From assembly GCA_050946055.1 (NCBI GenBank), contig JBMNUB010000021.1, positions 1 to 40,704 of the forward strand: a DNA stretch of 40,704 nucleotides, given 5' to 3'. Below the pieces are notes generated by a model. It searched no databases. It saw only the letters and a program-made list of their open reading frames with translations, and was not told the DNA's origin. Both the position numbers and the translations under genes were made by a program. The stretch is from Fimadaptatus sp050946055 (GTDB lineage Bacteria; Bacillota; Clostridia; Christensenellales; Aristaeellaceae). This document shows, piece after piece, positions 32,165 to 39,677 of the stretch (within the stretch, counting starts at the first letter, position 1; each line of letters begins with the position of its first letter).

Positions 32165-33205
32165 ATGAGGAAACTGGTATCCATGCTGCTGGCTCTGACG
32201 CTGATGTTCGCCATGGCGGGCGCGCAGGCGGAAGAAGCGACATCTGTAAACAAGGTGCGCATAGGCGCGCTCAAAGGCCCTACGGCCATGGGCATGGCGC
32301 AGATGATGCAGTCCGGCGAGGAGAGCGATTATCAGTTCACGATAGCGGGCGCGGCGGATGAGCTTACGGCGCTGCTGGTAAAGGGCGAGCTGGACGCGGC
32401 GGCAGTGCCTGCTAATCTGGCGAGCGTGCTGTACAATAACACCAAGGGCGGCGTTCAGGCGGCAATGATAAACACGCTGGGCGTGCTGTACGTGCTTGAG
32501 GCGGGCGACACGGTCAATTCCGTTTCCGACCTCAAGGGCAAGACGGTCTATTCCACCGGCAAGGGTACTACGCCCGAGTTCGCGCTGGACTATGTGCTGA
32601 CCCAGAACGGCATGGATCCCGACAAGGACCTCACTGTCGAGTTCAAGACCGAGGCCACCGAGCTGGCCGCGGCGCTGCAGAGCGGCGAGACCACGCTGGC
32701 CGTGCTGCCTGAGCCGTATGTGACCACCGTGCTCAGCTCCAACGAGAACGTGCGCGTGGCGCTCAGCCTTAACGACGAGTGGAACAAGGTCAGCTCAGGC
32801 AGCGGCATGGTCACGGGCGTGCTGGTGCTGCGCACCGAGTTTGCCAAGGACAATCCCGAAGCGGTCGCCAAGCTGCTCAGCGACTACGAGGCATCGGTGA
32901 ACTTCGTAAACGCCAGCCCCGCCGAGGCTGCGCCCATAATCGAAGCCAATGGCGTGGCCAAGGCTGCGGTCACCGAGAAGGCCATACCCAACTGCAACAT
33001 AGTGTTCATAAGCGGCGACGATATGCGCGCAAAGCTGGAGGGCTACCTTGAAGTGCTGTTTGGCATGAATCCGAAGGCTGTGGGCGGAAATTTGCCGGGC
33101 GATGACTTCTACTATGGCGCGGCGGCTCCCGCCGGGGATGGCGCGGCTGATGAAGCTGCGGACGATGCGGCGGCTGATGCTGCCGACGAAGCTCCCGCAG
33201 CCTGA
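32165..33205 (+). CDS. ABC transporter substrate-binding protein (NitT/TauT type)
   Basis: 346-residue exported binding protein. A Sec signal peptide runs from MRKLVSMLLAL to AGAQA (about residues 1-22) with a likely cut before EEA. The body matches the NMT1/SsuA-like periplasmic fold (KVRIGALKGPTAMGMAQMM, ELDAAAVPANLASVL, VLPEPYVTTVL). There is no lipobox Cys, although binding proteins of monoderm bacteria are normally lipid-anchored. The C-terminus is a low-complexity Ala/Asp/Glu tail of about 27 residues. Ligand unknown. AAAGGTGG lies upstream of ATG 32165. Confidence 0.8.
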   Translation: MRKLVSMLLALTLMFAMAGAQAEEATSVNKVRIGALKGPTAMGMAQMMQSGEESDYQFTIAGAADELTALLVKGELDAAAVPANLASVLYNNTKGGVQAAMINTLGVLYVLEAGDTVNSVSDLKGKTVYSTGKGTTPEFALDYVLTQNGMDPDKDLTVEFKTEATELAAALQSGETTLAVLPEPYVTTVLSSNENVRVALSLNDEWNKVSSGSGMVTGVLVLRTEFAKDNPEAVAKLLSDYEASVNFVNASPAEAAPIIEANGVAKAAVTEKAIPNCNIVFISGDDMRAKLEGYLEVLFGMNPKAVGGNLPGDDFYYGAAAPAGDGAADEAADDAAADAADEAPAA

Positions 33206-33221
33206 CGGACGATATAAAAAT

Positions 33222-33260
33222 CGGGGGAACGTGAGCATTGGACTTGCGTTCCCCCGTTTT
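33222..33260 (+). terminator. intrinsic terminator between binding protein and permease genes
   Basis: CGGGGGAACG (33222-33231) pairs with CGTTCCCCCG (33247-33256), followed by TTTT. Partial read-through would give more binding protein than transporter. Confidence 0.8.
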
Positions 33261-33371
33261 AGCATGTGCGGACTGCCATGCCGCTCATGGCGATGCTCAT
33301 GAGCCAATGGCAATCATAAGGCGCACACATGAGCGCATGTTCTGCATGCAAATACACATTCGGAGGTTAAT

Positions 33372-34124
33372 ATGCGCGTTGACAGGGAACTTGGTCGGGG
33401 CAAGGAGCCGCTTTACATGCGCGTGGCCGCCGTGGCTATATGGCTTATAGTGTGGGAGCTGGGCGCGCGTGCGCTGGGGCAGGAGATACTGCTGGCCTCG
33501 CCGGGGCGCGTGCTGTCCGTGCTGTGGGAGCTGATGCATGAGCGCGGCTTTTACATGGCGCTGCTTACGTCCACGGGGCGCATAGCGCTGGGCTTTGCGC
33601 TGGCGTTTGCGGTGGGCTGCGTGCTGGCGGTGGCGGCGCATGTGCTGCCGCCGGTGCGGGCGCTGCTAAGGCCGGTTATGGTGTGCGTAAAGTCCGTGCC
33701 GGTGGCATCGTTTGTGATACTGGCGCTGGTGTGGATACGCGCGAGCTATCTGTCGGTGTTCATATCCTTCCTCATGGCGCTGCCCATATTCTATTCGCAG
33801 GTGGGGCTTGGCTTGATGAGCGTGGACATAAAGCTGCTGGAGATGGCGGACGTATACGGCGTGGGGCTGGGCAGGCGGCTAAGGCGGCTGTACCTGCCGC
33901 GCGTGAAAGCGCCACTGCGCAGCGCATGCCGTCTGGCGTGCGGCCTGTGCTGGAAGGCGGGCGTGGCTGCCGAGGTGATAGGCCTGCCGCCCGATTCGAT
34001 AGGAGAGCGCCTGTACGATGCCAAGCTGTACCTGAACACAGCTGAGGTGCTGGCATGGACGGTGGTCATAGTCGTGATAAGTCTGGCCTGCGAAAAGCTG
34101 ATACCGGGAGGCGGGGACAAGTGA
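33372..34124 (+). CDS. ABC transporter permease (SsuC/TauC type)
   Basis: 250-residue inner-membrane permease with about six hydrophobic segments (AAVAIWLIVWELGA, ALGFALAFAVGCVLAVAA, FVILALVWIRASYLSVFISF, AWTVVIVVISLACEKL). The EAA loop region is EMADVYGVGLGRRLRRLYLP, contacting the ATPase. It pairs with the ATPase gene, which starts inside its stop (GTGA). GGAGG lies before the ATG. It imports the ligand of the binding protein upstream. Confidence 0.88.
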   Translation: MRVDRELGRGKEPLYMRVAAVAIWLIVWELGARALGQEILLASPGRVLSVLWELMHERGFYMALLTSTGRIALGFALAFAVGCVLAVAAHVLPPVRALLRPVMVCVKSVPVASFVILALVWIRASYLSVFISFLMALPIFYSQVGLGLMSVDIKLLEMADVYGVGLGRRLRRLYLPRVKAPLRSACRLACGLCWKAGVAAEVIGLPPDSIGERLYDAKLYLNTAEVLAWTVVIVVISLACEKLIPGGGDK

Positions 34125-34693
34125 AGCTGGAACATGTGAGCAAGCGCTTTGAGGGCAGGTATGTGCTGCGCGACATAACGCACGAATTTGCGCCCGGCAC
34201 GACCGCCATAACCGGCCCGTCGGGCGTGGGCAAGACCACGCTCATCAACCTGATGTGCGGACTCACGCGCCCGGACAGCGGCAGTATAACGCGCGGCGAG
34301 GGCAGGATGGCTGTGGTGTTTCAGGAGGACAGGCTGCTGGAGGACGCGACCGCGCTGGAGAACATAGAGTTCGCCGCTGGACACCAGTCGCTGGCGCGCG
34401 CAAGGCAGCTGCTGGAGCGGCTGGGTCTGGGCGCGGACGTGGACAGGACGGTCGGCGAGTTCTCGGGCGGAATGAAGCGGCGCGTGGCGATAGCGCGCGC
34501 GCTGGCAGTGCAGCCCAATTTGCTGCTGCTGGACGAGCCGTTTCGCGGGCTGGACGAAAAGACCCGCGCCGGGGCAGTGAAGCTGATACTGGAGACAGAT
34601 GCAAAACGGCTGATATTTGTGACGCACGACATGGCGGAGTGCGAGCTGCTGCGCGCGCAGCATGAGCTGCGGCTGGAGGCGGCGAGACAGTGA
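34121..34693 (+). CDS. ABC transporter ATP-binding protein
   Basis: 190-residue ATPase. Walker A GPSGVGKTT, Q loop VVFQEDRLLED, signature FSGGMKRR, Walker B LLLLDEPFRGLDE, H loop VTHDMAE. Shorter than the usual 240-260 residues: it ends soon after the H loop, without the C-terminal extension. GTG start overlapping the permease stop, with GGGAGG 9 bases upstream. Confidence 0.9.
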   Translation: MKLEHVSKRFEGRYVLRDITHEFAPGTTAITGPSGVGKTTLINLMCGLTRPDSGSITRGEGRMAVVFQEDRLLEDATALENIEFAAGHQSLARARQLLERLGLGADVDRTVGEFSGGMKRRVAIARALAVQPNLLLLDEPFRGLDEKTRAGAVKLILETDAKRLIFVTHDMAECELLRAQHELRLEAARQ

Positions 34694-34850
34694 GCGGTCG
34701 CACAGTGCATGAGTGCGGAGGACAGCGCGCCGTGCGGACAATGCCGCCCGGCAGTGCGGCTCACCGTTACGCGGCGGCGCTGCGCAGGCGTATTAAGGGC
34801 AAGCTGCGACGGGGCAGCGCACGATAAAAACGCATACGGAGGATGATAAC

Positions 34851-35390
34851 ATGAGCAGGAAGGTACTGGTTATATCGACAAGCCTGAGAAAGAACAGCAA
34901 TTCTGAGCGGATTGCGCAGGAGTTCGCGCGGGGCGCGCGCGATGCGGGTCATGAGGTAGAGTTCATATCGCTGCGCGGCAAGCAGATAGGCTTCTGCACG
35001 GGCTGCATGGCCTGTCAGAAGCAGGGGCGCTGTGTTCAGCGCGATGACGCATCTGATATAGCCGGGCGCATGCTCACCGCGGATGTGATAGCGTTTGCCA
35101 CACCCATCTATTACTATGAGATGGCAGGGCAGATGAAGGTGCTGCTGGACCGCATGAATCCGCTGTACGGGCTGGACTATGCCTTCCGCGACGTGTACAT
35201 GCTGTCCACGGCGGCTGAGACAGAGCCGGACGTGCCTGCGCGCGCGGAGAGCGGGCTGGATGGCTGGGTGGAGTGCTTCGAGCGGGCGCATGTGGCGGGC
35301 AGGCTGTTCGCGGGCGGCGTGACCGATGCGGGCGAGATAGAGGGCAATGCAAAGCTGGATGAGGCATACGGGCTGGGCAAGGGCGTGTGA
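34851..35390 (+). CDS. flavodoxin-like NAD(P)H-dependent oxidoreductase
   Basis: 179-residue FMN-dependent reductase of the NADPH-dependent FMN reductase/iron-sulfur flavoprotein family. The FMN phosphate loop is STSLRKNSNSERIA, a CTGCMACQKQGRC cluster lies at about residues 49-61, and ATPIYYYEMAGQMKVLLDR contacts the flavin. The Cys pattern (CxxCxxC plus a fourth) resembles the iron-sulfur flavoproteins. Substrate unknown. GGAGG upstream; single gene. Confidence 0.85.
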   Translation: MSRKVLVISTSLRKNSNSERIAQEFARGARDAGHEVEFISLRGKQIGFCTGCMACQKQGRCVQRDDASDIAGRMLTADVIAFATPIYYYEMAGQMKVLLDRMNPLYGLDYAFRDVYMLSTAAETEPDVPARAESGLDGWVECFERAHVAGRLFAGGVTDAGEIEGNAKLDEAYGLGKGV

Positions 35391-35745
35391 CAGCTGGACA
35401 AGGCCAGCCGTGAAACTCTGGAGCGGGGCAAAGACCGCCGCATAAGCGCTGCGCGATGCTCGGCAGGGGCAAGGCCAGCCGTGAAACTATGGAAATGTGC
35501 AAGGACTATTCGCAAGAGCTGCGCGATGCTGAAACGGGGCAAACTCGTGGCGCGCTGGCCGCATGCTGGCCTGCGGCGGGTAAGGCATGCATGCGCCCTC
35601 TCATGCCGCATGCGTAAGCCGCCCGGCATAGCGCTGACTGCGATTTGCATATGCGAAGGGGCAAATGCTCATGCCATATTTGCCGTGCGCTCTCAATACA
35701 GCAGTGTACATAGCGCCGTGGTAGCAGCCCGGCATAAAGCGGGAT
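35391..35745. other. intergenic gap with a 70-base tandem duplication
   Basis: No gene recognised. Two related units of about 70 bases run from 35399 to about 35539 (see the repeat entry); the rest shows nothing definite. Confidence 0.5.
35399..35539 (+). repeat. two-unit tandem duplication, period about 70
   Basis: CAAGGCCAGCCGTGAAACT occurs at 35399-35417 and 35470-35488; GCTGCGCGATGCT at 35448-35460 and 35518-35530. In between, the two units diverge. In one reading frame both give KASRET-L/M-E followed by KD, so they may be remains of a duplicated coding segment. Confidence 0.7.
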
Positions 35746-35789
35746 GCAAAAAGCGTGCCGTGCCGGCATATGGTCGCGAGGCGCGCTTT
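35746..35789. repeat. left direct repeat flanking element C
   Basis: 44 bases matching 36037-36080 at 39 of 44 positions. Like its partner it is a hairpin closed by AAAGCG and CGCTTT, though mutated here. Confidence 0.8.
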
Positions 35790-36036
35790 CAGACTATCTA
35801 AAACCACAAGATAGCTAGAATGGACCTGCAGCACTCTCGACTTCAATCGCGCCCAGCGACATTTGTGGTGTGCGCGCGGATATTTTTGCTCTGGAAAATC
35901 CTATTTCCCGGAGCAAAAATATCCGCATTGCAGTTTCCGCACCCGTAAACCTTCAGGGCTTCAGTGGAAACTGGCAGGGGACGGTGGCCGGGGAGATTTT
36001 CCAACTTCCGCGCCTGTCCAGCACCTTTTTTGACAA
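35790..36036 (+). mobile_element. hairpin-array element, copy C
   Basis: About 247 bases, same orientation as D. The 5' end CAGACTATCTAAAAC is diverged, the 3' end reads CTTTTTTGACAA(GC). The large hairpin is intact and uses different pairs from D: GGATATTTTTGCTC (35878-35891) pairs with GAGCAAAAATATCC where D has TTTTTAC and GTAAAAA. GTTTCC/GGAAAC of the third hairpin is kept. No gene inside. Inserted next to the terminator of the minus-strand gene at 36100. Confidence 0.8.
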
Positions 36037-36080
36037 GCAAAAAGCGCGCCGTGCCGACATGTAGTCGCGCGGCGCGCTTT
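36037..36080 (-). terminator. terminator of the secreted-protein gene; right repeat of element C
   Basis: AAAGCGCGCCG and CGGCGCGCTTT pair perfectly; on the complement the stem ends in CTTTTTGC. It is 20 bases past the stop of the gene at 36100-36732. Its near-copy at 35746-35789 lies beyond element C. Confidence 0.8.
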
Positions 36081-36099
36081 GGTATTTCGTTTTAGTCCG

Positions 36100-36732
36100 T
36101 CAGCCCACGGCCTCTATCTCGGTCAGAGAGCCTATGAACTCGCCCGCAAACGCGGTTATGGCCTCGGCAGTGCCGTTTATCATGAAGGCATAGTAGGAAC
36201 CCATGCCGCTGCGGCACACCAGCAGATCTATGACCGAGCCGTCAGAGCCGGTCACGGCCAGCTCACGGAAGGTCTGAGTGACCAGCGTGGCGTCCGATAT
36301 GGTGGATAGGTCGTAGGTATAGGTTATGCCTTCGGCCGCGCCGGAGGCCACCATGTCGCCTGCCAGCAGCTCAATGTACTTGTCAACGGAGTCCACCGCG
36401 TCGGGGTTCTCCAGATCCTCGCAGGTTATCATGGTGATAACGCTGGCATCGGCATTGGTTATCATGGCTATCGCGGAGGGCGAGAGCGCGGAGTTGTTGT
36501 CTATCGTGGCGTTGGGATCGGGCTCGCCCTCGGGCGTGAAGCCGTTCATGGTGTTTATGGTCGCTTCGTCGGCGTGCTGCCAGCCCTCGGGCAGATTGAT
36601 GGAGAAGCCCAGGTCGTACAGATCAAACTGTGTGTCCGTGCTCCAGAAGTAGTTGTTTACCTCATCGGCGAGCGAGAGGGCGGGTACCAGCATCAGACAA
36701 AGCGCCATAAGGCAGGAGATCACTTTACGCAT
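36100..36732 (-). CDS. secreted protein of unknown function
   Basis: 210-residue exported protein: Sec signal MRKVISCLMALCLMLVPA with a likely cut after LSLA (about residue 22), and then FSINLPEGWQ, a pattern shared with small secreted 'photosystem II PsbP-like/DUF' beta-sheet proteins, but the family is not recognised with certainty. No lipobox and no membrane segment in the mature part, so it would be released or bound to the wall non-covalently. AGGAGG precedes the ATG; extended -10 promoter at 36780-36788; terminator at 36037. Confidence 0.75.
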   Translation of the reverse strand: MRKVISCLMALCLMLVPALSLADEVNNYFWSTDTQFDLYDLGFSINLPEGWQHADEATINTMNGFTPEGEPDPNATIDNNSALSPSAIAMITNADASVITMITCEDLENPDAVDSVDKYIELLAGDMVASGAAEGITYTYDLSTISDATLVTQTFRELAVTGSDGSVIDLLVCRSGMGSYYAFMINGTAEAITAFAGEFIGSLTEIEAVG

Positions 36733-36779
36733 ATCGATTGTCCTCCTAACATGTTCGTGAAGCTCTTGTTCACATTGGC

Positions 36780-36788
36780 ATTATATCA
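36780..36788 (-). promoter_or_regulatory. extended -10 promoter of the secreted-protein gene
   Basis: On the complement TGATATAAT: consensus TATAAT with TGn extension, 47 bases before the start codon. Confidence 0.6.
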
Positions 36789-37128
36789 CACATCAAACCG
36801 CTGCTTAAGCAATTCCATAAAAAAATTTGGATAAAACACCGATATGACACTACCTTTTTACGTGGACTGCGCTTTTGCCGCGCATGTAGAGCGGTTTGGC
36901 CGGGAACTGAGTTAAGCGATATGGCTGCGGAGCATGGCGAGCAAGCATCGCCGCAGCTTAGCGCTGGCAAACGGCTGATGCAACTGCATAGGTTTCTGCC
37001 AGCGCGGCGCGAGCTATGCCGGGAGCAGATGAAGCAAGCGAGAAGCCCGCGCCCAGCGGGACGGTCATGCTGGAATCGGACGGGCATAAGCGCGGGGGAA
37101 CTTGACGCTCGCGCTGCCAACATGTCGA
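36789..37128. other. intergenic gap between divergent genes
   Basis: No gene seen. It contains an imperfect GCTGCGG/CCGCAGC inverted repeat near 36923-36958 and otherwise nothing clear. Confidence 0.5.
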
Positions 37129-37157
37129 TTGAATTTTGCCGCGCCGTGGTATATAAT
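37129..37157 (+). promoter_or_regulatory. strong promoter of araB
   Basis: TTGAAT (37129-37134), 17-base spacer, consensus TATAAT (37152-37157). Leader of about 107 bases to the start codon. Confidence 0.8.
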
Positions 37158-37219
37158 GTTTTAGTGATGATTTGCACATTTTTTGGATATGCACGCCCTC
37201 AAAAAGAGGAATTATAAAA

Positions 37220-37239
37220 CTTTAGTCGAAATACTAAAG
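37220..37239 (+). promoter_or_regulatory. operator-like palindrome in the araB leader
   Basis: CTTTAGT (37220-37226) and ACTAAAG (37233-37239) form a perfect inverted repeat around CGAAAT, about 55 bases past the expected transcription start. The TTAGT/ACTAA half-sites resemble those of ROK-family sugar repressors such as XylR, not the Bacillus AraR site. A roadblock repressor responding to a pentose is the likely reading (inference). Confidence 0.5.
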
Positions 37240-37270
37240 GCATTAATACAACTGTCAGGGAGGAAGAGCG

Positions 37271-38941
37271 ATGTCAGCCAAGTATTGCATAGGTGTGGAC
37301 TTTGGCACGCTGTCGGCGCGCGCGCTGCTGGTGGATGTAGCGGACGGGCGCGAACTGGCTACTGCTACTATGAACTATCCCCACGCGGTAATGGATGAGT
37401 ATCTGCCGGACGGCACCAAGCTCGCGCCGGACTGGGCGCTGGAGCATCCGCAGGACTATCTGGATACGCTGGGCTATACTGTAAACGAGGTGCTGCGCCA
37501 GTCGGGCGTGGCCAATACCGACGTTGTGGGCATGTCGATAGACTTCACCGCCTGCACCATGATTGCCGTGGACAAGGCGGGAACGCCGCTGTGCTTCAAG
37601 GATGAGTTCCGCTCCAATCCGCACTCCTATGTAAAGCTGTGGAAGCACCATGCGGCGCAGTATCTGGCCGACAAGCTCAACGCCATAGCCGAGGAGCGCG
37701 GCGAGGACTTCCTCAAGCGCTACGGCGGCAAGATATCCAGCGAGTGGATGATACCTAAGATATGGCAGGTGCTTCTCGAGGCGCCCGAGGTATACGAGGC
37801 CACCGACCGCTTTATGGAGGCGGCTGACTGGGTGATAATGCAGCTGACCGGCCGCGAGGCGCGCAACAGCTGCACGGCGGGCTACAAGGCCATGTGGTCC
37901 AAGCGCGAGGGCTATCCCAGCCGTGACTTCTTCCGCGCGCTCGATCCTAGGCTGGAGAACGTGGTCGAGGACAAGCTCTCCACCGAGATATACCCCATAG
38001 GCTCCAAGGCGGGCGAGGTCACTGCCGAGGCCGCCAAGTGGTCGGGTCTGGCTGAGGGTACTGCCGTGGCCGTGGCCAATGTGGACGCGCACGTGTCGCT
38101 GCCGCCCGTGGGTCTTACCGAAAAGGGCAAGATGCTGATGATAATGGGCACGTCCACCTGCGACATAATGCTGCACGACGAGGAGAAGATAGTACCCGGC
38201 ATGTGCGGCGTGGTCGAGGATGGCGTAATACCCGGGCTGATGGGCTATGAGGCCGGCCAGAGCTGCGTGGGCGACCACTTCAACTGGTTCGTGGACAACT
38301 GCGTGCCTGTCGAGTACAAGCAGGAGGCCGATGCGCGCGGCATAGACCTGCACGTGCTGCTGACCGAGAAGGCTTCGGCATACAAGCCCGGCGAGAGCGG
38401 CCTGCTGGCGCTGGACTGGTGGAACGGCAACCGCAGCGTGCTGGTGGACACCAACCTGACCGGCATGATGCTGGGCATGACGCTGACCACGCGCCCCGAG
38501 GAGATGTACCGCGCGCTGGTCGAGGCCACCGCTTATGGCGCGCGCATGATAGTGGACACCTTCAACAACAGCGGCGTCAAGATAGACGAGATATACGCCT
38601 GCGGCGGCATATCCCAGAAGAACGCCTTCATAATGCAGATATACGCCGACGTGCTGGGCTACGAGATACGCATAGCTCGCTCTGCTCAGGCTCCGGCGCT
38701 GGGCGCGGCCATGTTCGGCGCGGTGGCTGCCGGCGCGGAAAAGGGCGGCTACGATTCCATAGTGGATGCGGCCAAGCGCATGGGCGGCGTTAAGGACATA
38801 GTGTATCGCCCAATACCCGAGAATCAGGCGATATACGAGAAGCTGTACGCCGAATACGTAAAGCTGCACGACTACTTCGGCCGCGGCGGCAACGACGTAA
38901 TGAAGCGCCTTAAGGACATAAAGCGCGACCAGTCCAAGTAA
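37271..38941 (+). CDS. araB: ribulokinase
   Basis: 556-residue FGGY-family kinase that phosphorylates L-ribulose to L-ribulose 5-phosphate, feeding the pentose phosphate pathway with rpe in this window. The AraB-type signature is clear: GVDFGTLSARALLVDV at the start, QLTGREARNSCTAGYKAMW, MLMIMGTSTCDIML, GVVEDGVIPGLMGYEAGQS, and ACGGISQKNAFIMQIYADVL near the end. Length fits AraB (about 560) rather than xylulokinase (about 500). GGGAGG precedes the ATG. No araA, araD or transporter is adjacent, so it is a single-gene unit with its own promoter and operator. Confidence 0.92.
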   Translation: MSAKYCIGVDFGTLSARALLVDVADGRELATATMNYPHAVMDEYLPDGTKLAPDWALEHPQDYLDTLGYTVNEVLRQSGVANTDVVGMSIDFTACTMIAVDKAGTPLCFKDEFRSNPHSYVKLWKHHAAQYLADKLNAIAEERGEDFLKRYGGKISSEWMIPKIWQVLLEAPEVYEATDRFMEAADWVIMQLTGREARNSCTAGYKAMWSKREGYPSRDFFRALDPRLENVVEDKLSTEIYPIGSKAGEVTAEAAKWSGLAEGTAVAVANVDAHVSLPPVGLTEKGKMLMIMGTSTCDIMLHDEEKIVPGMCGVVEDGVIPGLMGYEAGQSCVGDHFNWFVDNCVPVEYKQEADARGIDLHVLLTEKASAYKPGESGLLALDWWNGNRSVLVDTNLTGMMLGMTLTTRPEEMYRALVEATAYGARMIVDTFNNSGVKIDEIYACGGISQKNAFIMQIYADVLGYEIRIARSAQAPALGAAMFGAVAAGAEKGGYDSIVDAAKRMGGVKDIVYRPIPENQAIYEKLYAEYVKLHDYFGRGGNDVMKRLKDIKRDQSK

Positions 38942-39213
38942 GCAATACGCGCGCAATAGCGCCAAGTGCGATATATGAGCGCCGCTTCTTTACATGCTTT
39001 GTGATGGAGCGGCGCTCTTTGCTGCGCGCATACAATATCGGGAGGCATAGTTTTCTGCTTGCGCGTTTAATCGATATACGACCATATGCGAGCAATTATC
39101 ATAATACAATTCCTGACTAAAACATAAGCAGCGCATGCTAAGCAATCCAAGCTAAATCAACCGGCGATATATAATGCATTCGCACTCTGATAACTCGTTT
39201 GTTTTGTAAAGAC
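38942..39213. other. intergenic gap after araB
   Basis: Apart from the terminator at 38977-39020, nothing coding or repeated is seen. The right half is AT-rich. Confidence 0.5.
38977..39020 (+). terminator. intrinsic terminator of araB
   Basis: GAGCGCCGCT (38977-38986) pairs perfectly with AGCGGCGCTC (39008-39017), followed by TTT. The loop is 21 bases and the T run is short. Confidence 0.65.
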
Positions 39214-39222
39214 CTGTCATGC
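39214..39222. repeat. left direct repeat flanking element D
   Basis: CTGTCATGC, repeated at 39480-39488, directly abutting the element. Confidence 0.8.
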
Positions 39223-39479
39223 CAGACTGTCAAAAAACCCCCAGGAGAGCTCGAGAGGGCTCGCAGCCCTCTCGATTTCAATCGCGCCCAGCGACATGTG
39301 CGGTGGGCGCGGAGATATTTTTACGCAGGGAAATCTCATTTCCCGGAGTAAAAATATCTACCTTGCAGTTTCCACGCCCGGAAATCCGCAGGATTTCAGT
39401 GGAAACTGTGTAGGGGTGGCAGTGGCGGGGGAGATTCTCCCCCGTCCACGCTTGTCAAAAAGACTTTTTTGACAAGCAG
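39223..39479 (+). mobile_element. hairpin-array element, copy D (best preserved)
   Basis: 257 bases, from CAGACTGTCAAAAAA to TTTTTTGACAAGCAG; TGTCAAAAAA at the start is the inverted repeat of TTTTTTGACA at the end. Five hairpins in a row: (1) CGAGAGGGCT 39252-39261 with 39265-39274; (2) AGATATTTTTAC 39313-39324 with GTAAAAATATCT 39348-39359, inner GGGAAAT/ATTTCCC; (3) CAGTTTCCAC 39366-39375 with GTGGAAACTG 39399-39408, inner GAAATCC/GGATTTC; (4) GTGGCGGGGGAG 39422-39433 with 39437-39449, one bulged T; (5) CTTGTCAAAAA 39451-39461 with TTTTTGACAAG 39466-39476. No gene inside. Confidence 0.88.
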
Positions 39480-39488
39480 CTGTCATGC
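39480..39488. repeat. right direct repeat flanking element D
   Basis: CTGTCATGC, identical to 39214-39222 and starting at the base after the element's end. Confidence 0.8.
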
Positions 39489-39644
39489 TTCGACTTTGTT
39501 TTTCTCTTTCGCACAGCATGCCATAAAAACCACCAATATCTGCGAGGGCAGCGCGTGACCGTGCCTGTCGGCATATTTTTGGATATGCCTTTTGGCCGCA
39601 CAAAAGCCTGTCCGATGTACATATTTCAGGCACTGCGCGCATAT

Positions 39645-39653
39645 TGATATTAT
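39645..39653 (+). promoter_or_regulatory. candidate extended -10 promoter of the deacetylase gene
   Basis: TGATATTAT, -10 TATTAT with TGn extension, 24 bases before the GTG at 39678; the leader would be very short. Confidence 0.45.
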
Positions 39654-39677
39654 GTCCGGAATTCTTACGGCAAGGGG

